20,873 nucleotides of DNA from Nitrospirae bacterium RIFCSPHIGHO2_01_FULL_66_17. GTDB lineage: Bacteria > Nitrospirota > Nitrospiria > 2-01-FULL-66-17. A program made the translations under genes and the position numbers. Every line of letters starts with the position of its first letter. Position 1 is the first letter of the stretch. Positions 12,601 through 17,681 of the stretch are shown piece by piece. The stretch spans positions 8,758-29,630 of the forward strand of contig MHEO01000047.1 in NCBI GenBank assembly GCA_001803875.1, given 5' to 3'. Under the pieces are notes generated by a model, which was not told the origin of the DNA, did not search any database, and saw nothing but the letters and a program-made list of their open reading frames with translations.

Positions 12601-12859
12601 GGTGTTGATGACGGCGCTAGTGGCCAGCCTCGGGCTCGTGCCGTTGCTCCTGGCTACCGGGCCGGGATCCGAGGTGCAAAAGCCTTTGGCCGTGGTGGTC
12701 GTGGGCGGGTTGATCACGTCGACCGCGCTGACGCTGCTGGTCTTGCCCGCGTTGTATCGGTGGGTCGAGGGGAGGCGCGAGCGGCGATACGGGCCTGAGG
12801 GCACGGCGCTCCGTGCTCCCGAGCCGGAGCCGGTGCTCCAAATGGGGAGGGACTCGTGA
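9626..12859 (+). CDS. czcA: CzcA-type heavy-metal efflux RND pump with in-frame repeat insert (system 1)
   Basis: Inner-membrane RND proton/metal antiporter of 1077 residues. TM1 is at about 12-30, a periplasmic pore domain follows, TM2-TM6 lie at about 335-530, then a second pore domain and TM7-TM12. TM4 carries VDGAVVMVEN with D402 and E409, the proton-relay acids of heavy-metal RND pumps. The Asp of the CzcA DFG motif six residues earlier is Gly here. The porter domain reads RVDEML at 689-694 and YGI, so it lacks the CusA methionines M623 and M672. Divalent metals are therefore likelier than Cu+ or Ag+. Between TM4 and TM5, residues about 428-454 form a proline-rich stretch (PPMPPHPRPLPAEPGPG) encoded by a palindromic repeat; the second pump has no counterpart. 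The start is 2 nt after the adaptor stop. The stop overlaps the PII-like gene. Confidence 0.94.
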   Translation: MIDRLITFALKQRLLILLGVAILVGGGILAFVRLPIDAFPDVTNIQVQVITKAPGMSPVEIEQLVTFPLEVDLMGLPKKTELRSISKFGISVITVVFEDGTDIYWARQTVLERFLQAKEKLPPNVESMLGPISTGLGEVYQYRLHGPKYDLTDLRTLQDWVVRPMLRTVPGVADVNSLGGLPKEYQVLVDPDRLKNFGLTLRQVFEAVERNNANVGGGFIRHQEEQFVVRGLGMIRNVEDIRNIVVASERGTPIFLRDVAEVGIGARTRYGGVTYEGKGEAVEGLVLMLMGGNSREIVTNVKAKVDEINRVLPADVSIVPFYDRTELVNRAIWTVEKALLEGAVLVVAVLIVFLGNLRSAVIVSLMLPLSILFTFVLMKGLGLSANLMSLGGLAIGIGMLVDGAVVMVENIYRCLSEAGARADRTELGPPMPPHPRPLPAEPGPGRAEKQARGGSTMHHILEAAREVGRPVLFGILIIIVVFLPLFSLTGVEGKMFKPLAFTVAFAMFGSLILSLTLVPVLCSLLFAAGVKEREPWLVRRLRERYRGVLAAALAHPKTLVGGALGLLVGALVLFPFIGKEFVPTLDEGDIVINVTRLPSISLDDSLRINGEVERALMQFPEVKTIVTRTGTDEIGVDPMGPELSDIFIILKPEREWTVGTKDELKEKMREAMDRIPGIAYVFSQPIQMRVDEMLAGVRAQVAVKIFGEDMQVLAETATRIERVLRGIPGAVDVRTEQVSGQYFLEIEADRQALARYGINVADLNEVVETAIGGKVATEVVEGQRRFGVLVRFPEAVRGDVQAVENLTVSAPDGARIPLKQLAAIRVAEGPVQINREEGSRRIVIEANVEGRDIASFVADGQRRIAEAVALPSGYYVTWGGQFENQQRAMQRLAIVVPVALFLIFLLLFTAFNALRHAFLILANIPFALIGGIVSLFLSGLYLSVPASVGFIALFGVAILNGVVLVSTFNQLRQEGLTLEEAVRLGSERRLRPVLMTALVASLGLVPLLLATGPGSEVQKPLAVVVVGGLITSTALTLLVLPALYRWVEGRRERRYGPEGTALRAPEPEPVLQMGRDS
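10907..10987. repeat. REP-like palindromic repeat inserted in frame within czcA-1
   Basis: About 81 nt encode a Pro-rich 27-residue segment absent from the other RND pump of this window at the TM4-TM5 loop. It holds the hairpin TCCCGGC-AGA-GCCGGGA (10938-10954, 7-bp perfect stem) preceded by CCCCCGCACCCCCGGCC. Interspersed repeats that translate as PHPxPLP with a CCGG hairpin are common in intergenic DNA of GC-rich bacteria. The borders are estimates, since no empty site is available. Confidence 0.6.
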
Positions 12860-13206
12860 TGAAAGAGGTCAACGCGTATATCCGCCATGCCCTGGTGGGG
12901 AAGGTGATTGAAGCGTTGGAGCAGGCCGGCTTTCGCGACATGACGCTGTTCGATGGGAAAGGCGTGACGAGCGGTCTCCCGAAGGAGGAATACGACTACT
13001 CGCTGGAACTCGCCGAGAAGTACATCAACGTGGTCAAGCTGGAAATGGTCTGTCGCGACCAGGATGCCGATGAGATTGTCCGCATCATCCGGACGAACGC
13101 TCATACCGGCAAGCCGGGCGATGGCCTGGTCTTCGTCAAGCCCATCGATCATGCCGTGCGGATCGCTGAGCATGGCCCTGGAGAGGCGCCGCCCCACTCA
13201 CACTGA
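12859..13206 (+). CDS. PII-like (GlnB family) signalling protein linked to RND efflux
   Basis: A 115-residue small soluble protein of the PII fold. The family signature is IIRTNAHTGKPGDGLVFV (about 73-90), which matches the B-loop/C-loop pattern IRTAxTGxxGDGKIFV of GlnB. The T-loop region (about 37-55) is different: the uridylylated Tyr51 of GlnB is not evident, Leu falling there in my alignment. The C-terminus ends in PPHSH, a possible metal ligand. No glnA, amtB or nifHDK gene is near, so classic nitrogen control is unlikely. A PII subgroup tied to heavy-metal RND operons is known, and this gene fits it. It may sense a nucleotide or metal and adjust the pump. ATG 12859 overlaps the czcA stop as TGATG, with GGGAGGG just upstream at 12845-12851. 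GTG 12856 is the alternative. Confidence 0.85.
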   Translation: MKEVNAYIRHALVGKVIEALEQAGFRDMTLFDGKGVTSGLPKEEYDYSLELAEKYINVVKLEMVCRDQDADEIVRIIRTNAHTGKPGDGLVFVKPIDHAVRIAEHGPGEAPPHSH

Positions 13207-13265
13207 GGGATGCGCTGGACAGAGGTCGGCCTACAAGTAGTGACCAGATAGAGAGGAAATTGCCA

Positions 13266-13868
13266 ATGAGACGCCGTCAGATCCACTACCGCGTGGTACT
13301 CATCAGCCTGCTGGGTGTGTTATTGGTCCAGGGCTGCGCGTATCTCCAACACGAAACACAGGAGCATCCGATTGCGATCACCGAGCGCGACGCGGCCCTC
13401 CTGCATCCCCGGAGTCGATACGTCTCCCATCACCGGCATCTCAGCACGGAGGAGAGCCGACGTATCAATGAGCGGTTGGGCCACGAGGCGACACGGCCCG
13501 ACGAACTGATCGGGTATTATGCCGTCACACGGTGGCCGAAGCGCCCGACCGGGGAGACGGGCACCGTGTTCCTCGAGCCGGTTCGGACGGAGCATGGCAC
13601 GTTGTCCCTGCTGGTCTCCGTCAAAGATGGCGTGCCGCAGCGGCTGGCAGTGAAGGACGGTCCATCCGCCGCGGCCGTCACACACGAGTTCCTCGACCAG
13701 TTTCTCGGCCGGGACCTCGATCACTCGTACGAGGTCGGTCGAGATCCGGATGCCTTCCACCGCGTGCCGTCGCCGCTTGCACCCATCGAAGGCCGGTGGG
13801 AACTCTCGCAGCGCATTGCGGAGGCGGTTCGCAAGATCCTCGTGATCGCCGAGGCGCTGGGAGTCTGA
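13266..13868 (+). CDS. Lipoprotein resembling FMN-binding domain proteins, motif degenerate
   Basis: A 200-residue predicted lipoprotein: basic MRRRQ, a hydrophobic segment at 10-21, and lipobox LVQGC with Cys24. After that the order of elements resembles small exported FMN-binding proteins: a helix STEESRRINERL, the strand DELIGYYAV, a VFLEPVRT strand, and EFLDQFLGRDL (141-151) followed by VGRDPDAF (157-164) and a final helix IAEAVRKILVIAEAL. In true FMN-binding members a (S/T)GAT(S/T) motif lies just after this Asp and carries the flavin; here it is replaced by HRVPSPLAPIEG. It may therefore not bind FMN covalently. This family match is by eye and moderately sure. It follows the PII-like gene by 59 nt, with AGAGG at 13252-13256, 9 nt before ATG 13266, and is likely the last gene of the first efflux operon. 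Confidence 0.75.
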   Translation: MRRRQIHYRVVLISLLGVLLVQGCAYLQHETQEHPIAITERDAALLHPRSRYVSHHRHLSTEESRRINERLGHEATRPDELIGYYAVTRWPKRPTGETGTVFLEPVRTEHGTLSLLVSVKDGVPQRLAVKDGPSAAAVTHEFLDQFLGRDLDHSYEVGRDPDAFHRVPSPLAPIEGRWELSQRIAEAVRKILVIAEALGV

Positions 13869-13875
13869 CGCGGGA

Positions 13876-13893
13876 CGAACACGATCGTGTTCG
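13876..13893. promoter_or_regulatory. 18-bp perfect palindrome, operator candidate
   Basis: CGAACACGATCGTGTTCG is perfectly self-complementary. It begins 7 nt after the lipoprotein stop and ends 2 nt before a candidate -35 box. No T-run follows, so an intrinsic terminator is less likely. A dimeric regulator site is the simplest reading; the regulator is not in this window. Confidence 0.5.
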
Positions 13894-13895
13894 CC

Positions 13896-13923
13896 TCGAC
13901 AAATTTCAACCGTCTGCTATCGT
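13896..13923 (+). promoter_or_regulatory. Putative promoter of the beta-barrel gene
   Basis: TCGACA (13896-13901, 5 of 6 matches to TTGACA), a 16-nt spacer, then TATCGT (13918-13923, 4 of 6) preceded by TGC, an extended -10. Transcription would start near 13930, giving about 50 nt of leader before ATG 13980. By eye only. Confidence 0.4.
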
Positions 13924-13965
13924 CATCGACGAATCAGCGGACTTCGTTGGACAGCCGTCGAATTC

Positions 13966-13972
13966 AAGGGAG
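13966..13972 (+). promoter_or_regulatory. Ribosome-binding site deciding the barrel gene start
   Basis: AAGGGAG lies 7 nt before ATG 13980 and rules against the longer GTG 13887 reading, which would run through the palindrome and promoter. Confidence 0.65.
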
Positions 13973-13979
13973 ACATAGG

Positions 13980-14714
13980 ATGCTGAAGCGCGTATTGATT
14001 GCGGGGTGCCTCGGCGGCTGCCTCATCCACGGCACCCCCGCCGTGGCGGAGTCCGAGCACGGACCACTCACCGTCAGGTGGGAGACGGCGTTCGCCTCGA
14101 AATACCTCTTCCAGGGCATCGATTACAGTGATGGCAATCCGGTTGCCCAGCCGGAGCTGAGCCTCGAATACCGAGGGTTCTCGTTGACCTCATGGTTCAA
14201 CGTCGATTTGGATGAACGGCATGTCAACGAGATCGATCTGGCATTCGCCTATGAGCGGGAGCTCGGACGTTTCTCCGCGACCCCGGGATATGCCCGCTAT
14301 CAGTACCCCAATCCGCGCTGGAACCCCTCCCAAGAGGTCTATGAGGACTGGGACCCGTCCCAAGAGGTCTATCTCGATCTCTTGTACGCGACCCTCGTGG
14401 ATCTGTCGCTGAGTACTCACTACGATTTCGATGCGGGGAAGGGGGCCTATTTCACGCTGGAGCTCGACCGTGATGTTGAGACATCGGTTGGCACGTTCGG
14501 GATCGGATCCCATCTGTTCTACCAGCGGAACTATTATGAGATGAGCGGTATCCCGTCGTTGGAGTTCGCCGTCAATTACAGCCGCTCCATCCGCTCCGTG
14601 TCGATCACCCCGTCCGTGTCGTACTTCGCGACCTGGGATAATAGCGACTTTAGTGGGGAGAGCGCTGTTCCCAAGCAGTGGGTGGTTTCCCTCACGATTG
14701 GCCAAAGCTACTGA
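13980..14714 (+). CDS. Outer-membrane beta-barrel protein, TorF/porin-like
   Basis: A 244-residue exported protein: signal peptide MLKRVLIAGCLGGCLIHG to about AVA, then alternating aromatic beta-strands ending in Tyr (IGQSY), the usual C-terminal signature of a barrel. The segment FASKYLFQGIDYSDGNPVAQPELSLEY resembles the start of the TorF-like putative porin family (SNYxFRGxSxSDxxPAxQ). The rest is of alternating-strand type with acidic periplasmic turns. It would form an outer-membrane channel or surface protein; the substrate is unknown. Residues 114-123 and 124-133 are a perfect-register duplication (W-N/D-PSQEVY-x-D). It stands between the two efflux sets, with its own putative promoter. 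The start is fixed by AAGGGAG and the signal peptide. Confidence 0.82.
   Translation: MLKRVLIAGCLGGCLIHGTPAVAESEHGPLTVRWETAFASKYLFQGIDYSDGNPVAQPELSLEYRGFSLTSWFNVDLDERHVNEIDLAFAYERELGRFSATPGYARYQYPNPRWNPSQEVYEDWDPSQEVYLDLLYATLVDLSLSTHYDFDAGKGAYFTLELDRDVETSVGTFGIGSHLFYQRNYYEMSGIPSLEFAVNYSRSIRSVSITPSVSYFATWDNSDFSGESAVPKQWVVSLTIGQSY
14319..14378 (+). repeat. Two-copy 30-bp tandem duplication in the barrel gene
   Basis: Units 14319-14348 and 14349-14378 both encode W(N/D)PSQEVYxD. The central TCCCAAGAGGTCTAT is identical in both, and the few differences are mainly at third positions and the unit ends, so the copy is fairly recent. It keeps the frame. Confidence 0.9.
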
Positions 14715-14776
14715 GGGCAGTCTGCGGCCTCACGTGCTCCAGGACAGTGATGACGCCGCCGGGGGAATACCGTGTG

Positions 14777-14805
14777 TTGACTTTCGGTCACTCGTTGAGT
14801 AGGGT
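14777..14805 (+). promoter_or_regulatory. Putative promoter of the second efflux operon
   Basis: TTGACT (5 of 6), a 17-nt spacer, then TAGGGT (3 of 6) end about 18 nt before ATG 14824. TGACTTTCGGTCA, an inverted TGAC/GTCA pair, overlaps the -35 box and could be an operator. The -10 box is weak. Confidence 0.33.
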
Positions 14806-14823
14806 TGAACACTGACGCTGACG

Positions 14824-15231
14824 ATGAATAGACACCCGACATTACGATCCTCGCACCGCCAGTCATCGGCCCTTGGGATTCTGACACTGCTGGGGGTGCT
14901 TCTTTTGGCGCCGTGCCTGCATGCTCAGGAAGCGCATGTCGTGGAGCCGCATTCGCCTGCGTCTCACGCCACCGATCGGGAGCCCTGCTGTTTTGATTCG
15001 TCTTCCCACCGGTTGACTGAGTCGCATCCTCCGTGTGCCGCTGTCCTCACCATCGCTCGGAGTCCTTCAGACCGCGATACCCTCCAGCCGGTCACGGCAG
15101 CCGTCATGGGTCCCGTCCCCTTGGACTTGGACCACGTTGACGGCCAATGGGTCCGCCGGTTCCGCGAGGAACGCGGCGCGAAGGTTCACGCTCTTTCCCT
15201 GTATACCCTGCACCGGCAGTACCGTCTCTAA
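14824..15231 (+). CDS. Small secreted His/Cys-containing protein preceding efflux system 2
   Basis: Family not recognised. The 135-residue product has a signal peptide (hydrophobic about 16-29, likely cleavage after LHA at 34). The mature part has H38, H43, H48, H62 and H68 together with C55, C56 and C71 (EPCCFDSSSH and SHPPC), candidate metal ligands. The tail is basic and Arg-rich (WVRRFREERG). It is the first gene of the second efflux set, as another His-rich secreted protein is for the first set. A periplasmic metal-binding or sensing role is inferred from context only. No strong Shine-Dalgarno precedes ATG 14824. The stop is 104 nt before czcC-2, in which I see no further gene. Confidence 0.7.
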   Translation: MNRHPTLRSSHRQSSALGILTLLGVLLLAPCLHAQEAHVVEPHSPASHATDREPCCFDSSSHRLTESHPPCAAVLTIARSPSDRDTLQPVTAAVMGPVPLDLDHVDGQWVRRFREERGAKVHALSLYTLHRQYRL

Positions 15232-15325
15232 ACCCGTCTCCGCATCTCAACTGTAGGTTCGCCTGAACGTTCCCGGGGTTCGCGGCGGTGTTCCGCGCGC
15301 GTTCCTGGTCGGAAACCTTTGTTGC

Positions 15326-15329
15326 GGAG
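15326..15329 (+). promoter_or_regulatory. Ribosome-binding site deciding the czcC-2 start
   Basis: GGAG lies 6 nt before ATG 15336; the frame is open to GTG 15288, but the signal peptide begins after ATG 15336. Confidence 0.6.
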
Positions 15330-15335
15330 CGTGCG

Positions 15336-16667
15336 ATGACCAGTGACATCTGCCGACGAGTGCTCATCAGCTTCGTATTGATGACGTCTGTATCGATAGG
15401 GAGCCGACCGGTCTTTGCGGAGGCCCCTGACATTCCGCGTGTCGTGACCGTGGAAGAAGCGGTTGAAACCGCCCTCCGGCATAACCCCGAGTTGAAGGCC
15501 GGTGAGCAAGAACGGGACGCCGCCCGGGGAGCGGTCCTGCAGGCGAGGGTGTATCCCAACCCGGAGATCGATCTGGCCTTGGAGACCGACCGGTTCTTCG
15601 CCGGGGACGGCGAAGGGCGCCGATCGGTCGGCGTCACTCAGACCATCGTGACCGCTGGCAAGCGGCGTCAGCGCCAAGAGAACGCCCGCCTCGGCGTCAA
15701 CGTGGCCGAAGAGATGCTCGATGATGCGAAGCGCCGGTTGATCGGGGAGGTGGAGGAGGTCTTCTACCGGCTGCTCTTCACGCAGGAGCGGCTGAAGCTC
15801 GCGCGGGAGCAGATCGAACTGGCCGGGCGGTTGGTCGCGCTCAGCGAGGGACGATTCCGAGAAGGGTTCGCCCCCGAAATGGACGTCGCCCTCGCGAAGA
15901 TCGAATACCACGTCGGATTGCAGGAGGTCGTCGGTCTCGATCAGGATCTGGTCGACGCCCGGGCCGCCTTGAACACGCTGATGGGACAGGCGGTCGACGA
16001 ACCGGTGGTTGCCCGGGGAACGCTGCTCGTTCCTCCCGCGCACGGTCAGGACGCCTCGTTGCAAGAACAGGCACTCGCCCGGCGACCCGATCTTCGCGCC
16101 CTGGACGTCGAATCCGAACGTGCGGCGAGCGAGGTCGCGCTGGTTCGAGCGGAGCGGATTCCGGATCTGACCGTCTCGCTCGATCTGACGGAAGAGAATG
16201 CCGTGTTCGATGCGCTGGACCTGACCGACCGCGACCGGCTGGTGGGCCTGAAACTGTCCGTCCCCATCCCGTTGTTCGACCGCAAGCGAGGCGATCTGAT
16301 GTCGGCCCAGTCCCGCTTGCGACGAGCCGAGTCCGAGCGAGCGGCCTTGAAGGCTCGCATTGCGCGGGATGTGCGTGTGGCGTCCGCCCGCATCGTCTCG
16401 GCCGAAACGAGGTTGGAACACTTCACGAACGACGTGGTGCCCCTGGCCGAGAGCAATCTCGACCTGACGCGGCAGGCGTACGAACAGGGATTCGCCGGGA
16501 TCCTCCAGATCCTGGAGGCCCAGCGGCGGTTTGCGGAGACCCAACTCGGCTACTTGACGATGCAGTACGAGCACCGATTGGCGCTCGCGGCCCTTGAGCG
16601 GGACGTCGGCGCCCGTGTCGCGGGACCGCAGTCACGATCGCTCCAGACCGAAGGAGAGAAGCCATGA
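15336..16667 (+). CDS. czcC: CzcC/TolC-type outer-membrane efflux channel (system 2)
   Basis: A 443-residue outer-membrane factor with a signal peptide (MTSDICRRVLISFVLMTS to about VFAEA) and two OEP repeats of long Ala/Arg/Glu helices. Family marks are VTVEEAVETALRHNPEL at the start of the mature protein, YPNPEIDL, FREGFAPEMDVALAK in the first repeat, VPIPLFDRKRGD in the second and YEQGFAGILQILEAQRR near the end. It is clearly a paralogue of the first channel, yet well diverged. No lipobox. It should form the exit duct for the adaptor and pump encoded next; the stop overlaps the adaptor start as ATGA. The start is set by GGAG 6 nt upstream. Confidence 0.92.
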   Translation: MTSDICRRVLISFVLMTSVSIGSRPVFAEAPDIPRVVTVEEAVETALRHNPELKAGEQERDAARGAVLQARVYPNPEIDLALETDRFFAGDGEGRRSVGVTQTIVTAGKRRQRQENARLGVNVAEEMLDDAKRRLIGEVEEVFYRLLFTQERLKLAREQIELAGRLVALSEGRFREGFAPEMDVALAKIEYHVGLQEVVGLDQDLVDARAALNTLMGQAVDEPVVARGTLLVPPAHGQDASLQEQALARRPDLRALDVESERAASEVALVRAERIPDLTVSLDLTEENAVFDALDLTDRDRLVGLKLSVPIPLFDRKRGDLMSAQSRLRRAESERAALKARIARDVRVASARIVSAETRLEHFTNDVVPLAESNLDLTRQAYEQGFAGILQILEAQRRFAETQLGYLTMQYEHRLALAALERDVGARVAGPQSRSLQTEGEKP

Positions 16668-17668
16668 AAAGACGGACGAACGTGAGGAGGTTCGGATGGC
16701 GGGTTGTCGTCGGGTTGTCGGTGTTCGCCGTCGCGATGCGGTTGTGGAGTGCGGACCCTGTTCGAGCCGATGAACAACACACCCGTTCTGAAGCCGAGGA
16801 ACGCGGCGCGCCGGATACCCACGCCGAGGGGGAGGAGGGGATTCGCCTGAGCGAGGAGGCGAAGCGGAACATCGGGTTGACCGTCGAAGCGGCCGCTTTG
16901 CGCACGATCCAGAAGGTCATCACGGTAAACGGTCTGGTCAAACCCCAGCCCAACCGTCTGGCGGCCGTCGGTCCCAAGACCGAGGCGATCGTCGAGCGCA
17001 CGCTCGTCAATCCCTGGGACCGCGTGGAGAAAGGACAGTTGTTGGCCGAACTGCGGAGCCGCCAGTTCGGCAATCCGCCCCCGCTGATTCCACTCACGGC
17101 GCCCATTGCCGGCGTCATCTCAAAATGGGATGCCACGGTGGGTGAAGCGGTGGGACCCGGCACGGTGTTGTTCGAAATCATCGATCCTTCCGTGATGTGG
17201 GTCGAGGGCGATTTGCCGGAACACGAGGCTTACCTGGTGAAAACCGGCCAGACCGTGCGCGTCAGCCTGATCGCCATTGCCGACCGCGTGTTCACGGGGC
17301 GGATCGTTCGGATGGGCGGCATGGTCGAGCCCGAAAAACGCACGGTGCACGTGTGGGTCGAAGTGCCCAACCCCGCGTACGAACTCAAGCCCGAGATGTT
17401 TGCGCAACTCAACATCGTCGTGGGCAGCCGCGCCAAGGTCCTGGCCGTTCCACGGCGCGCGCTCCTTCGATCGGGCGGCGAGACCTTCGTGTTCATCGAG
17501 CGCGAGGGCGGATACGTCCGGCAGAACGTCGTCGTGGGGATACAGGACGATCGCGACGCCGAGATCGTCCGAGGTCTGCACCCGGGCGATCGGGTGGTGA
17601 CGCAGGGCAACTACGAGCTCATGTCTTCCATCTTCATCAAAGGTGGGGTCTCGGAACATGGACATTGA
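16664..17668 (+). CDS. czcB: RND periplasmic adaptor lacking the alpha-hairpin (system 2)
   Basis: Membrane-fusion protein of 334 residues, shorter than the first adaptor (400). It has a signal or anchor segment (about 10-24), His-containing ends (EQHTRSEAEE; SEHGH at the C-terminus), a first lipoyl half ending near L130, a linker of only about 14 residues (RSRQFGNPPPLIPL), the second lipoyl half from TAPIAGVISKW (145), then the beta-barrel (VMWVEGDLPEHEAY) and membrane-proximal domain. The first adaptor has about 88 residues between the same points, a full coiled-coil hairpin. The missing hairpin normally meets the channel tip, so this adaptor may dock differently or work with another protein. 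The reading frame is continuous, so this is not a fresh frameshift. ATG 16664 overlaps the channel stop, with GAAGGAGAGAAGCC just before it. Confidence 0.9.
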   Translation: MKRRTNVRRFGWRVVVGLSVFAVAMRLWSADPVRADEQHTRSEAEERGAPDTHAEGEEGIRLSEEAKRNIGLTVEAAALRTIQKVITVNGLVKPQPNRLAAVGPKTEAIVERTLVNPWDRVEKGQLLAELRSRQFGNPPPLIPLTAPIAGVISKWDATVGEAVGPGTVLFEIIDPSVMWVEGDLPEHEAYLVKTGQTVRVSLIAIADRVFTGRIVRMGGMVEPEKRTVHVWVEVPNPAYELKPEMFAQLNIVVGSRAKVLAVPRRALLRSGGETFVFIEREGGYVRQNVVVGIQDDRDAEIVRGLHPGDRVVTQGNYELMSSIFIKGGVSEHGH

Positions 17669-17681
17669 TCGAAGGCGGGGG

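Noticed and set aside
13260..13265. TTG 13260 as start of the lipoprotein
   Set aside because: ATG 13266 is better spaced from AGAGG and begins a normal lipoprotein signal.
13887..13979. GTG 13887 as start of the barrel protein
   Set aside because: It would place a non-signal Ser/Arg-rich stretch before the signal peptide, and ATG 13980 has a good ribosome-binding site.
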